This document shows positions 1-8,674 of a stretch of DNA of 64,000 nucleotides, piece by piece. The stretch's first letter is position 1. Every line of letters starts with the position of its first letter. The notes beneath the pieces are model-generated. The model had not been told where the DNA came from and searched no databases. It worked only from the letters and a program-made list of their open reading frames with translations. Position numbers and translations under genes: made by a program. The DNA is from Halosolutus gelatinilyticus (GTDB lineage Archaea; Halobacteriota; Halobacteria; Halobacteriales; Natrialbaceae): positions 558,001 to 622,000 of the forward strand of contig NZ_CP095491.1 in NCBI RefSeq assembly GCF_023028105.1, read 5' to 3'.

Positions 1-2331
1 GAGGCGTACGGAGAGCCGGAGGCCTTCGACGAGAACACCGAAGCGTCGGTCTCGATCGACGGCGAACCCGACCCCGACGCGACCGTCAACCTCGCTCGCG
101 TCTTCGCTGGCAGCGAGGGAACCCTCGGCGTGGTCACCGAGGCGACCGTCTCGCTCGAACCGATCCCCGAGACGAAAGCCGTTGCGTTGCTGACCTACCG
201 CGACCTGCTCGACGCGATGGCCGACGTCGACGCGATCGTCAGGAACCACGATCCAGCCGCGATCGAGGCGATCGACGACGTGCTGCTCGGCCTCGCCCGC
301 GACACCGAGGAGTTCGCCGCCGTCGCCGATCGGCTCCCGGACGGAACCGAGACCGCGCTGCTCGTCGAGTTCTACGCCGAGGACGACGCCGACGGTCGGG
401 TGAAGGTCCGGGAGTTGCTCGCCGATCGCCTCCCCGGTTCGGCGGGTCCGTCCCCCTCGGCTGAAAACGGGGCGATCGACGAAAGCGACGATCCCGTCCG
501 CGCGTTCGATGCCCGCAAAGCGCACGATCCCGAGGGGCGAGCCGAACTCTGGAAGCTCCGCAAGAGCGCGGCGCCGATCCTGCTCTCGCGAACCTCGGAC
601 GCGAAGCACATCTCGTTCATCGAGGACACGGCCGTCCCGACGGAGAACCTCGCCGACTACGTCGCGGATTTCCAGAACGTGCTCGAAACGCACGACACGG
701 TCGCCAGCTTCTACGCCCACGCCGGCCCGGGTTGTATGCACATGCGGCCGCTGGTCGACACCAAGAGCCCGGCCGGGCTGAACCAGTTCGAGGCGATCGC
801 CGACGCCGTGACGGACCTCGTCGTCCGGTACGGCGGCTCGGTCTCCGGCGAACACGGCGACGGCCGCGCCCGAACTCAGTGGAACCGGAAGCTCTACGGC
901 GACGAGGTCTGGTCGCTGTTTCGCGACCTGAAGACGGCGTTCGATCCGGACTGGCTCCTGAACCCCGGAAACGTCTGCGGCGACCACGACCTGACCGAGC
1001 ACCTCCGATTCTCTCCCGGCTACGAGTTCGACGCCGGCTTCGATCCCGCGCTGAACTGGGAGAACGAAAACGAGATGCAGGGCATGGTCGAACTCTGTCA
1101 CGGCTGCGCCGGCTGTCGCGGCGCCCAGGAGACGACCGGAGGGGTGATGTGTCCGACCTACCGCGCGGCGGAAGAAGAGGGGCTGAGCACCCGCGGTCGG
1201 GCGAACATGCTCCGCCAGGCCATGAGCGGCGATCTCGACGCCGACGCGACGGACGCCGAGTTCGTGGCCGAGGTGGTCGACCTCTGTGTCGGCTGTAAGG
1301 GCTGCGCCCGGGACTGTCCGAGCGAGGTCGACATGGCCAAGCTCAAAGCGGAAGTCGAGCACGCCCGCCACGAGGCCCACGGCGCGACGCTGCGCGATCG
1401 GCTCTTCGCGAACGTCGACCGGGTCAACGCCCTCGGCTCGAAACTCGCGCCGCTTTCGAACTGGGCCGCGTCGCTGCCGGGCGCGAACGTGATCGCCGAG
1501 AAGACGCTGGGGATCGCCCGCGACCGATCGCTCCCGCCCTTCGCCGCCGAGAGTTTCGAGGACTGGTTCGCAAAGCGCGGCTCCTGCGTCGGGCTCGCGG
1601 AGGCCGATCGGAAGGTCCTGCTGTTTCCCGACACCTACACGAACTACAACCACCCCCGCGCCGGGAAGGCGGCCGTGCAGGTCCTCGAAACGGCGGGCGT
1701 CCACGTCCGGATTCCCGAGGGCGTCACGTCGACGGGCCGGCCGGCCTTCTCGAAGGGGTTCCTCGAAACCGCTCGCGAGCGAGCGCGGACGAACGTCGAC
1801 GCCCTTCGCCCCTTCGTTGAGGACGGCTGGGAGGTCGTCCTGATCGAACCCTCCGATGCGGTGATGCTTCAGTCCGATTATCGAGATTTACTCTCGGGCG
1901 ACGACATCGATCGCGTGGCGGCTAATACGTACGGCGTGATGGAGTATCTCGATACGTTCGACCTGGTCGCTACCCTCCCGCTGGCCGAGCCGACGGAGCG
2001 GCTGACCTACCACGGGCACTGCCACCAGAAAGCCACGAAAAAGGACGGGCACGCGACGACCGTCCTCCGGGCTGCGGGCTACGAGGTCGACGCACTCGAT
2101 TCGGGCTGTTGTGGCATGGCCGGCTCGTTCGGCTACGAGGCCGAGCACTACTCGCTGAGCGCGGCGATCGGCCGCATCCTCTTCGACCAAGTCGACGAGA
2201 GCGACGGCGAGACGGTCGTCGCACCGGGCGCGTCCTGTCGGAGCCAACTTTCGGGGCACGACGGCTGCGCGGAGCCATCCCACCCGATCGAGAACGTATC
2301 GGACGCGCTCTCGAGCGAAGATCCTCGCTGA
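1..2331 (+). CDS. FAD-linked D-2-hydroxyacid dehydrogenase fused to Fe-S/CCG domain, 5' partial
   Basis: The gene runs in from the left edge and is open from base 1; 776 residues are visible. The first part matches the C-terminal half of GlcD/DLD-type FAD oxidases, with the cofactor-domain motif GSEGTLGVVTEA near the start and SGEHGDGRAR further on. The second part is GlcF-like: cysteine clusters CHGCAGCRG and CVGCKGCARDCP that would hold iron-sulfur clusters, then CCG-type motifs GHCHQKA and CCGMAGSFG. Proteins with this fusion oxidise D-lactate, glycolate or D-2-hydroxyglutarate and pass electrons to a membrane carrier. The substrate cannot be told from sequence. The N-terminal FAD-binding half lies outside the window. 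An Lrp-type regulator follows on the same strand. Confidence 0.9.
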   Translation, partial: EAYGEPEAFDENTEASVSIDGEPDPDATVNLARVFAGSEGTLGVVTEATVSLEPIPETKAVALLTYRDLLDAMADVDAIVRNHDPAAIEAIDDVLLGLARDTEEFAAVADRLPDGTETALLVEFYAEDDADGRVKVRELLADRLPGSAGPSPSAENGAIDESDDPVRAFDARKAHDPEGRAELWKLRKSAAPILLSRTSDAKHISFIEDTAVPTENLADYVADFQNVLETHDTVASFYAHAGPGCMHMRPLVDTKSPAGLNQFEAIADAVTDLVVRYGGSVSGEHGDGRARTQWNRKLYGDEVWSLFRDLKTAFDPDWLLNPGNVCGDHDLTEHLRFSPGYEFDAGFDPALNWENENEMQGMVELCHGCAGCRGAQETTGGVMCPTYRAAEEEGLSTRGRANMLRQAMSGDLDADATDAEFVAEVVDLCVGCKGCARDCPSEVDMAKLKAEVEHARHEAHGATLRDRLFANVDRVNALGSKLAPLSNWAASLPGANVIAEKTLGIARDRSLPPFAAESFEDWFAKRGSCVGLAEADRKVLLFPDTYTNYNHPRAGKAAVQVLETAGVHVRIPEGVTSTGRPAFSKGFLETARERARTNVDALRPFVEDGWEVVLIEPSDAVMLQSDYRDLLSGDDIDRVAANTYGVMEYLDTFDLVATLPLAEPTERLTYHGHCHQKATKKDGHATTVLRAAGYEVDALDSGCCGMAGSFGYEAEHYSLSAAIGRILFDQVDESDGETVVAPGASCRSQLSGHDGCAEPSHPIENVSDALSSEDPR

Positions 2332-2468
2332 TGTGACGCCGGCCGGTTTTCGCCGGTCGCGATTTACGCGACTCCGCGCTCGACCGACCGCGGCGATCGA
2401 TTTCGGTGGTCCCGCCACGCCGTGCCGATCGGTGAATCTTCTTTACGAACACCGTGTAATGAGACCAC

Positions 2469-2942
2469 ATGACATCAACCGTACTGGACGACGTCGACAG
2501 GGAGATCCTGTACGCGTTTCAGCAAGACGCCCGCAACACGACGACGCGGAATATCAGTGAGCGAGTGGGCGTGACGGCGAGCACCATCAGTAACCGTATC
2601 GCCCAGCTCGAAGCGGACGGGATCATCACCAACTACTACACGACGCTCGATTACGAGCGGGCAGGCTTTCCCTTGCACGTCCTGATCAGGGGTACCGCCC
2701 CGATAGCCGAGCGGGAAGGCCTCGCTCGCCGGGCGCTCGACATCCCCGGCGTCGTGAACATCCGCGAACTGATGGTTGGAGAGGGTAATATCCGGCTCGA
2801 AACCGTCGGCCAGTCCAACGACGACATCACGCGGATCGTCACGGTGCTGTCGAAGATGGGCGTATCGATCAGCGACGAAGTCCTCGTTCGAAATCAGTAT
2901 TACCGTCCGCTGGCCTTCCTCGAGACGGAGGTCGAGAGCTGA
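2469..2942 (+). CDS. Lrp/AsnC family transcriptional regulator
   Basis: A 157-residue protein with an N-terminal AsnC-type helix-turn-helix (LDDVDREILYAFQQDAR, then VGVTASTISNRIAQLEADG) and a C-terminal RAM-like ligand-binding half. This is the standard two-domain layout and length of Lrp/AsnC regulators. An A/T box (CTTTACGA, about 2440) lies 26-30 bases before the ATG, so the message is probably nearly leaderless. It follows the FAD/Fe-S dehydrogenase and faces, across a small HTH gene, an ectoine-hydrolase-like gene. In bacterial ectoine-degradation clusters an AsnC/Lrp protein is a common partner, so regulation of that gene is possible but only inferred. Confidence 0.92.
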   Translation: MTSTVLDDVDREILYAFQQDARNTTTRNISERVGVTASTISNRIAQLEADGIITNYYTTLDYERAGFPLHVLIRGTAPIAEREGLARRALDIPGVVNIRELMVGEGNIRLETVGQSNDDITRIVTVLSKMGVSISDEVLVRNQYYRPLAFLETEVES

Positions 2943-3070
2943 TGGCGATATAGAACGTCGTTTACAACCTGGCACCGAGTACTTATATCTCCGAATATTT
3001 TCGCAGAACCTGCGCACGAACGGACGAGAACGACTATCAGCTACACGATCGCACTGCTAGACGAGGCCAG

Positions 3071-3415
3071 GTGACTATGAAAGAGCCAGCTAGTTCCACC
3101 GCCGAGTGGAACGACGAAGAACTCGACGATAGTTTCAGGATTCTATCCGACCCCGTCCGGCGACATCTGCTTCGACGACTGTCTCGGGAGCGCGACGTCG
3201 CAACCATCGACGAACTGTGCGACGGGCTTCCGACCGGCAGTACCGGGAAACCGCTCGGTGATGAAACGCGGATCGCACTCTTGCACGCCCACCTACCGAT
3301 GCTCGCCGACGCCGGGATCATCGATTTCGATCGGGAACGAGAGACGGTCCGCTATCGGAGCGGACACCGCATCGAATCCCTCCTGGGGCTAAAACTCGTC
3401 ACCGCCGATGCGTAA
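3071..3415 (+). CDS. DUF7344-like winged-helix protein
   Basis: A protein of about 114 residues of the type abundant in haloarchaea. It has a short acidic N-terminus, then a winged helix-turn-helix beginning FRILSDPVRRHLLRRLSRE, and a second helix that ends LPMLADAGIIDFDRERETV. These proteins are thought to bind DNA and usually have no assigned targets. Translation may begin at GTG 3071 or at ATG 3077; both are in frame and the choice changes only two residues. A strong hairpin follows the stop codon immediately. Confidence 0.8.
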   Translation: MTMKEPASSTAEWNDEELDDSFRILSDPVRRHLLRRLSRERDVATIDELCDGLPTGSTGKPLGDETRIALLHAHLPMLADAGIIDFDRERETVRYRSGHRIESLLGLKLVTADA

Positions 3416-3421
3416 GTGCCC

Positions 3422-3453
3422 CGGAACTCTCGACCGTAACGGTCGGAGTTCCG
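3422..3453. terminator. Hairpin downstream of the DUF7344-like gene
   Basis: An almost perfect inverted repeat lies six bases after the stop codon. CGGAACTC and CGACCG pair with CGGTCG and GAGTTCCG across a TAA loop, with a single bulged T on the left arm. There is no clear T-run after it. The position after a + strand gene and before the end of a converging - strand gene suggests 3'-end formation or transcript protection, which is inferred. Confidence 0.45.
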
Positions 3454-3616
3454 ATCAGAAGGTAGCCTCGCATTAGTCAACGGTAGTGTGCAGACGCACC
3501 CGTCGTCGGCGCGGTTCCATCGACAGTATCCGGATTCGATGAGCTTCTCGGCGGTAACGAGCGCCGAATCGAACTCCTTCTCCGGCTCGGCTTCCCGTTA
3601 GGACGGCGGGGTCATC

Positions 3617-4795
3617 TCACGCGGTAAACAGCTCCCGCGGAAAGTCGGCCAGCGTCTCCGCGCCGCTGCCGGTGACGCGGAACGTCTCGCTGATCTCCAT
3701 CCCGACGTCCGCCGTCCAGATGCCGGGGATCATGTGAAACGTCATGTCCTCCTCGAGCACCGTCTCGTCGCCGGGGCGGATGCTCGCGGTGTGTTCGCCC
3801 CAGTCCGGCGGGTAGCCCAGCCCCATCGAGTACCCGATGCGGTCTTCCTTCTCGATGTCGTACCGCGCGATCGTCTCGCGCCAGGCCTTCTCGACGACCT
3901 CGCAGGTGACTCCGGGCTCGACGGCGTCGAGCGCGGCTTCGATCCCTTCGACGACGATGTCCGCGGTGCGCTCGAGTTCGGCGGGCGGGTCGCCGACGAA
4001 CGTCGTTCGCGCGAGCGGCGAGTGGTACCGGTGGCGACAGCCTGAGAGTTCGATGATGACCGGATCCCCGTCTTGAAACGGCCGATCGGTCCAAGTCAGG
4101 TGCGGCGTGTCCGTGTGGTCGCCCGACGGCATCAGCGGGACGATCGAGGGGTAGTCGCCGCCGTACTCGTCGGTGCCGGCGATCAGCGCGTCGTAGATCG
4201 CTCGGGCCGCCTCGTACTCGGGAACGCCGGCCTCGATCGCGTCGATCCCTGCCTGCATCGCGTTCTCGGAGATCCGCGCCGCCTCGCGCATGTACTCGAG
4301 TTCCCGCTCGGACTTCTTGATCCGAACCCAGTTGACGAGCAGCGTCGCGTCCTCGAACTCGGCGTCCGGCAGGTTCTGCTGCAACCGCGTGTACGACTTC
4401 GCCGTGAAGTAAGAGGCGTCCATCTCGAGGCCGATCCGGCCGTCGGCGACGTCGAGTTCCTCCAGGACGCCGGCGAGGTAGTCCATCGGGTGGAGGTCGT
4501 ACGGCGAGTGGACGTGGTCGTCGCTGTACGATCGGATGCTCTCCTCGGAGAGCCACGTCGTCGCCCGGGCGCCGTTCGCGTCCATCTCTCGACCGACCCA
4601 GACCGGTTCGTCCCGATCGGGCGTGACGACGACCGCCTGGTGGACGTAGAACGACCAGCCGTCGTACCCCGTCAGGTAGTTCATGTTCGCCGGATCGGCG
4701 ACCACGACGGCGTCGAGGCCCTTCTCCCGAAGCTTCGCTTTCGTTTGCGTAACCCGCCGTTCGTACTCTCGTTCGTCGAAAATTTCCTGGGGCAT
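3617..4795 (-). CDS. doeA: Ectoine hydrolase-like protein (DoeA/EutD type, M24 'pita-bread' fold)
   Basis: A 392-residue protein, close to the roughly 400 residues of DoeA. It carries segments I recognise from ectoine hydrolases: MNYLTGYDGWSFYVHQ, REMDANGARAT, HPMDYLAG, GGDYPSIVPLMPSG, and GYPPDWGEHTASIRPGDE near the end. DoeA opens the ectoine ring to N-acetyl-diaminobutyrate. The usual M24 metal ligands are not in place: the aspartate pair becomes IELSG and HSPLAR, the histidine region is GYSMGLGY, and FxIEPG becomes FHMIPG. That fits the non-metal ectoine branch better than Xaa-Pro peptidases. An A/T box (ACTTTTATC on the - strand, near 4838) lies downstream of the ATG at 4828 for leaderless purposes, so I chose the ATG at 4795. 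No deacetylase partner (doeB) lies in the window, so activity on ectoine is inferred. Confidence 0.8.
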   Translation of the reverse strand: MPQEIFDEREYERRVTQTKAKLREKGLDAVVVADPANMNYLTGYDGWSFYVHQAVVVTPDRDEPVWVGREMDANGARATTWLSEESIRSYSDDHVHSPYDLHPMDYLAGVLEELDVADGRIGLEMDASYFTAKSYTRLQQNLPDAEFEDATLLVNWVRIKKSERELEYMREAARISENAMQAGIDAIEAGVPEYEAARAIYDALIAGTDEYGGDYPSIVPLMPSGDHTDTPHLTWTDRPFQDGDPVIIELSGCRHRYHSPLARTTFVGDPPAELERTADIVVEGIEAALDAVEPGVTCEVVEKAWRETIARYDIEKEDRIGYSMGLGYPPDWGEHTASIRPGDETVLEEDMTFHMIPGIWTADVGMEISETFRVTGSGAETLADFPRELFTA

Positions 4796-5020
4796 GGTAC
4801 CAAGCGCTCTACCGAGGTGGTCGTTCACGAACGATAAAAGTTTTTCGTGTACATTAGATACAGTATGTGTGTACGTATCGTCGAACCTTCGCGATCGGTA
4901 CTCCGATTGTGATCTCTCGGCCGATTTCAGTGAGGGAGACGTCTCCCGGCCAGTTCACGCTGCGCGGCCGAGCGGACCGACCCGGAGAAATACATTATTC
5001 TTGAGGGCGTACGCTCTCAC

Positions 5021-5380
5021 ATGACCGACACCGAACTCGCCGATCGGGAGTGTATCGCCTGTACGAGCGACGACGACCCGCTCGAGGGAGACGAACTCGA
5101 GGAATTGTACGCGGATCTCGACGCTGACGTCTGGGAGGTCGTCGACGAACACCACCTCGAGGGAACCTACGAGTTCGAGGACTTCCGAGACGCGCTCGAG
5201 TTCACGAAGGACGTCGGCGAACTCGCCGAGGCGGAGTGGCACCACCCCAACATCCACCTCTCGTGGGGCGAGGTCGTGATCGAGATGTGGACCCACAAGA
5301 TCGACGGCCTGTTCGAGACGGACTTCATCATGGCCGCGCGGATGGACCGCATCTACGAGGCGTTCGCGCCGGAAGCGTAG
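5021..5380 (+). CDS. 4a-hydroxytetrahydrobiopterin dehydratase (PCD/DCoH family)
   Basis: A 119-residue protein with the pterin-carbinolamine dehydratase core in its C-terminal half: [20 protein letters not shown] followed by THKIDGL. The paired histidines and the downstream TH are the conserved active-site pattern of the family. It has an acidic N-terminal extension of about 30 residues with a Cys-x-x-Cys (ECIAC). The enzyme dehydrates the pterin 4a-carbinolamine made by aromatic amino acid hydroxylases and regenerates the cofactor. The role in haloarchaea is not established. It stands alone on the + strand. Confidence 0.88.
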   Translation: MTDTELADRECIACTSDDDPLEGDELEELYADLDADVWEVVDEHHLEGTYEFEDFRDALEFTKDVGELAEAEWHHPNIHLSWGEVVIEMWTHKIDGLFETDFIMAARMDRIYEAFAPEA

Positions 5381-5469
5381 CCGAATCGGGTGGAAACGTC
5401 CGGAGCGATCGCTCGGAGTCCGTTCGGGTTCTGGACCGGACTTTAGGCGTTCCCCGGCGGAGCACGAAT

Positions 5470-5974
5470 ATGGACGTCGAGACCATCCTCTCGAGGCCAC
5501 CCGATCCATGGACCCACAGCTTCCCGGACTACTCGCTCCCCCGCGTGGAGCCGGTGATGCCGATCGCGGTAACCCGAGACGAACTGTCTCCCTCTGTCGC
5601 TCTACGAGCGGTTCGCGGCCGTCGATCCCACCGGCATCGAGTCGAATCCGTTCCTGAAAGCGACGACCGACTTCCTTCAGCAGACCTTCGGCGTACCCCA
5701 GTATCGGCCGGACGACCAACTCAACGACGGCGGCGCGGCCATGCTGAACGGCTTTTCGAACGACCTCGCGGGCGAGAAGCTCGGCGTGGTCGACGCGACG
5801 CCTAACCACCACAAGACGCTCTACTTCTTCCTGCTTACCTATCGCGGCTACTACTCCGCCCCCCACGTTCGGCTCGATCCGGACGCCGACGCGGTGGAAA
5901 CGCTGTACCGGATCCACGATCGCGTCGCGAAACAGGAACCGTACCTCAAGCGACCGCAGACGATCTTCGAGTAA
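5470..5974 (+). pseudogene. Hypothetical protein gene with a single frameshift
   Basis: Reading begins at ATG 5470 (MDVETILSRPPDPWTHSFPD) and stays protein-like to about 5590 (VTRDELSP). The frame then degenerates into an arginine-rich shadow, while the next frame takes over with SLYERFAAVDPTGIESNPF and continues smoothly to the stop at 5972-5974 (KRPQTIFE). One missing or extra base near 5585-5592, in a CTGTCTCCCTCTGTC tract, explains the break. The restored product would have about 167 residues. I do not recognise the family. The lesion may be real decay or a base-calling error. Confidence 0.6.
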
Positions 5975-6982
5975 CTACTCGAGCGCGCCGTGCAGGTCCG
6001 CCGCCACGTCGGCGTGGGCCTCGTGCGCGACCGTGAGCTCCGTCGGCGGCTCCAGCATCCCGAAGAAGCCGTGGATCACGTCCGGGTAGTTCCGGCAGGT
6101 GACGGGGACGTCCGCATCGGCGAGTCGATCGGCGTAGGCCGCGCCGTCGTCGCGCAGGGGGTCGAACCCCGCCGTGACGACCGTCGCTGGCGGGAGCGAC
6201 GAGAGCAGGCGATCGCTCGCGAGTCGGGGTGCGGCGAGGACGTTCCACTCGTCGAGTTCGCGCTCGAAGTAGTGGTTCCGGAACCACTCGCTCTCCGCCG
6301 TCGAGAGGAGGTAGCCGTCGCCGTAGGCGTCGTAGGACTCGGTCTCGCTCGCGTCCCCCGTCACCGGGTAGACGAGCACCTGGTACGCGACCGACGGCCC
6401 GCCGCGGCGGACCGTCAACAGCGCCGTCGCGGTGGCGAGGTTTCCGCCCGCGCTGTCGCCCGCGACGACGAGTCGATCGCGATCGCCCCCGAGCTCGTCG
6501 ACGTTCCGAGCGGTCCACTCGAGTGCGGTGTAACAGTCCTCAAGACCCGCGGGAAACGGGTGTTCGGGCGCGAGACGATAGCCGACGCTGACGACCGGGT
6601 AACCGGTTTCGGTCGCGAGCGTTCGACACGTCGAGTCGGCGCCGTCGATGCTGCCGACGACCCACCCGCCGCCGTGGACGTAACAGATCGTCGGCCGCGA
6701 CTCGGCGCCGTCCGCCGCTCGTTCGGGTGCCGGATCGTAGATCCGGATCGGGATCTCTCCCACCGGGCCGTCGATCCGTCGATCCTCGACCCGCGCGACA
6801 TCGATGTCGGAGTCTCGGACCATCGCCTCCGTCGCCGCGCGCGCCTCCTCCGGGGAGAGGTCGGTGAGCGACGGCGCGTCCATCGACTCCAGCAGGTCGA
6901 TGACTGCCCGCACTTCGGGGTGTGGTTCGTCCGCAGCGTGTGCCTCGTCGATCGCCCGCGAATCGTCCGGGGAACTCCTCAT
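5975..6982 (-). CDS. Alpha/beta hydrolase (hormone-sensitive lipase-like esterase)
   Basis: A 335-residue enzyme with the HSL-family oxyanion motif YVHGGGWVVGS, the nucleophile elbow GDSAGGN, and the later acid and histidine positions in GFDPLRDDG and YPDVIHGFFG. Such enzymes cleave short-chain esters. The start at 6982 (MRSSPDDSRAI) was preferred to an upstream ATG at 7087, because that longer version would overlap the promoter and start codon of divergent pyrE. Its stop codon abuts the stop of the convergent broken gene on the other strand. Confidence 0.88.
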   Translation of the reverse strand: MRSSPDDSRAIDEAHAADEPHPEVRAVIDLLESMDAPSLTDLSPEEARAATEAMVRDSDIDVARVEDRRIDGPVGEIPIRIYDPAPERAADGAESRPTICYVHGGGWVVGSIDGADSTCRTLATETGYPVVSVGYRLAPEHPFPAGLEDCYTALEWTARNVDELGGDRDRLVVAGDSAGGNLATATALLTVRRGGPSVAYQVLVYPVTGDASETESYDAYGDGYLLSTAESEWFRNHYFERELDEWNVLAAPRLASDRLLSSLPPATVVTAGFDPLRDDGAAYADRLADADVPVTCRNYPDVIHGFFGMLEPPTELTVAHEAHADVAADLHGALE

Positions 6983-7086
6983 AACTGCCCACTCACCTCG
7001 ATCGTTCAAAAATTCGACCGTTTCCGCCGTCGAACGACTCGATCGTATCAGACCGTTTATTTCGGTCCGGTGCGCCTGTCCGGACA

Positions 7087-7614
7087 ATGACGAACCAGGA
7101 CCTCATCGCGGCACTTCGCGATGCGGAGGCCGTCACGTTCGGCGAGTTCGAGCTCTCGCACGGCGGCACGAGCGAGTACTACGTCGACAAGTACCTCTTC
7201 GAAACCGACCCGCGCTGTCTCCAGTTGATCGCCGAGGCGTTCGCCTCCCGGCTCGACGCGGACGACAAGCTCGGCGGCGTCGCGCTCGGCGGCGTCCCGC
7301 TGGCGGCCGCGACCAGCGTGGCCGCCGGCGTTCCCTACGTCATCGCGCGCAAGCAGCGTAAGGAATACGGCACCGGGAACCTGATCGAGGGCCGCCTCGA
7401 CGAGGGCGAGGAAGTCGTCGTCGTCGAGGATATCGTCACCACGGGGACGAGTCTCGTCGACGCCGTCGAGGCGCTGCGCGACGCCGGCGCGTCCGTCGAT
7501 CGGGCGCTCGTCGTCGTCGATCGGCAGGAAGGCGGCCGCGAAAACGTCGCGGACGCCGGCGTCGAGATGGAGGCGCTGGTGACGGCCGAGGACCTGCTGG
7601 CCGATCGGGACTGA
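7087..7614 (+). CDS. pyrE: Orotate phosphoribosyltransferase
   Basis: A 175-residue protein that converts orotate and PRPP to orotidine 5'-monophosphate in pyrimidine synthesis. The N-terminal region has [18 protein letters not shown] and the central region [17 protein letters not shown]. The PRPP-binding loop is [13 protein letters not shown]. Length and layout match archaeal PyrE. An A/T box (GTTTATTTC, about 7055) stands roughly 30 bases before the ATG, which points to a leaderless message. It is divergent from the esterase gene. Confidence 0.95.
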   Translation: MTNQDLIAALRDAEAVTFGEFELSHGGTSEYYVDKYLFETDPRCLQLIAEAFASRLDADDKLGGVALGGVPLAAATSVAAGVPYVIARKQRKEYGTGNLIEGRLDEGEEVVVVEDIVTTGTSLVDAVEALRDAGASVDRALVVVDRQEGGRENVADAGVEMEALVTAEDLLADRD

Positions 7615-7703
7615 TCGAAAACCGAGCGCGAGACGATCGCTGATCGACGGCACGGACGCGCTCGAGACGGCGATTTTTTGGGGCGCGACGTCAGTCTCGG
7701 TCT

Positions 7704-8570
7704 ATGGACGACGAAACGGTCGGGATCGCGCTCGTGCTCACCTCCGCCGTCGGGTTCGGCACGCTGGGGATCTTCGGTGTTATCGCCGCCGAAGAGGGGC
7801 TCTCGATCCCGTCCGTGCTCGCACTTCGGTTCTCCCTCGCGACGGTCGTCGTCTGGGCGGTCCGCTGGTACCGGGATCGATTTCGGGTCCCGAGCGGTCG
7901 GGTGCTGGCGATCGCGGTCGCGCTCGGTGCAATCGGGTACGCGACCCAGAGCGGGCTCTACTTCTTCGGGCTCGAGTTCATGACGGCCGGGATGGTCGCG
8001 ATCGTCCTCTACACGTACCCGGCGTTCGTCGTCTGTCTCGTCGCGATCGCGAACCCTGACCGGGTGACGAGGATCCTTTTGGTCGCGCTCGGCCTGTCGA
8101 TCAGCGGCGTCGCGCTCATCACCGGCGTCGACCCAGCCGGCGCCGACCCGCGGGGCGTCGTCGTGGTCCTCGGTGCGGCGTTCGCCTACTCGCTGTACAT
8201 CGTCGTGAGCCAGCGGGCGCTCGCAACGGTCGACGCCGAGACACTGACGGCGTTCGTCCTGCCTGCGGCGGCCGCGAGCTTCGTCGCATTCGGGCTGGGC
8301 ACGAACACCCTCGCGATGCCGGACGGCGCGATCGGCTGGGGCGTCGTCTTCGCGATCGCGATCCTCGCGACCGTCGTTCCTGTCCTCACCTTCTTCGCCG
8401 GAATCGCGAGGATCGGCGCGAGCCGGGCGAGTATCATCAGCACCGCCGAACCGGCGGTCACCGTCGCACTCGGCGCCCTCGTACTCGGAGAGCCCGTGAC
8501 GGTTGTGACGATCGGCGGCGGCGCGCTCGTCGTCGCGGGCGTGATTCTCATCCAGCGCGAAGACGCCTGA
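7704..8570 (+). CDS. EamA-type drug/metabolite transporter
   Basis: A 288-residue integral membrane protein with about ten predicted transmembrane helices in two repeated EamA halves. The first begins after MDDETVGIALVLTSAVGFG and the second after ADPRGVVVVLGAAFAYSL. Recognisable features are GTLGIFGVIAAEEGLS in the first hairpin and FFAGIARIGASRASIIST followed by EPAVTVALGALVLGE near the end. The family exports metabolites or amino acids; the substrate is not predictable. It follows pyrE on the same strand with an 89-base gap. Confidence 0.9.
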   Translation: MDDETVGIALVLTSAVGFGTLGIFGVIAAEEGLSIPSVLALRFSLATVVVWAVRWYRDRFRVPSGRVLAIAVALGAIGYATQSGLYFFGLEFMTAGMVAIVLYTYPAFVVCLVAIANPDRVTRILLVALGLSISGVALITGVDPAGADPRGVVVVLGAAFAYSLYIVVSQRALATVDAETLTAFVLPAAAASFVAFGLGTNTLAMPDGAIGWGVVFAIAILATVVPVLTFFAGIARIGASRASIISTAEPAVTVALGALVLGEPVTVVTIGGGALVVAGVILIQREDA

Positions 8571-8674
8571 CCGACTCACGCCGGATTCGGGACGAGCCGA
8601 CGTCCGGTTCGCGTTTACGTTCACTTTCACTACACTTGGCTGACGTAATTACGGCGGCCGTCCGTGCTGGTAGC

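Noticed and set aside
7335-8630. 430-codon frame on the - strand over the EamA transporter
   Set aside because: Low-complexity Arg/Asp/Glu shadow; the transporter has proper helices on the + strand.
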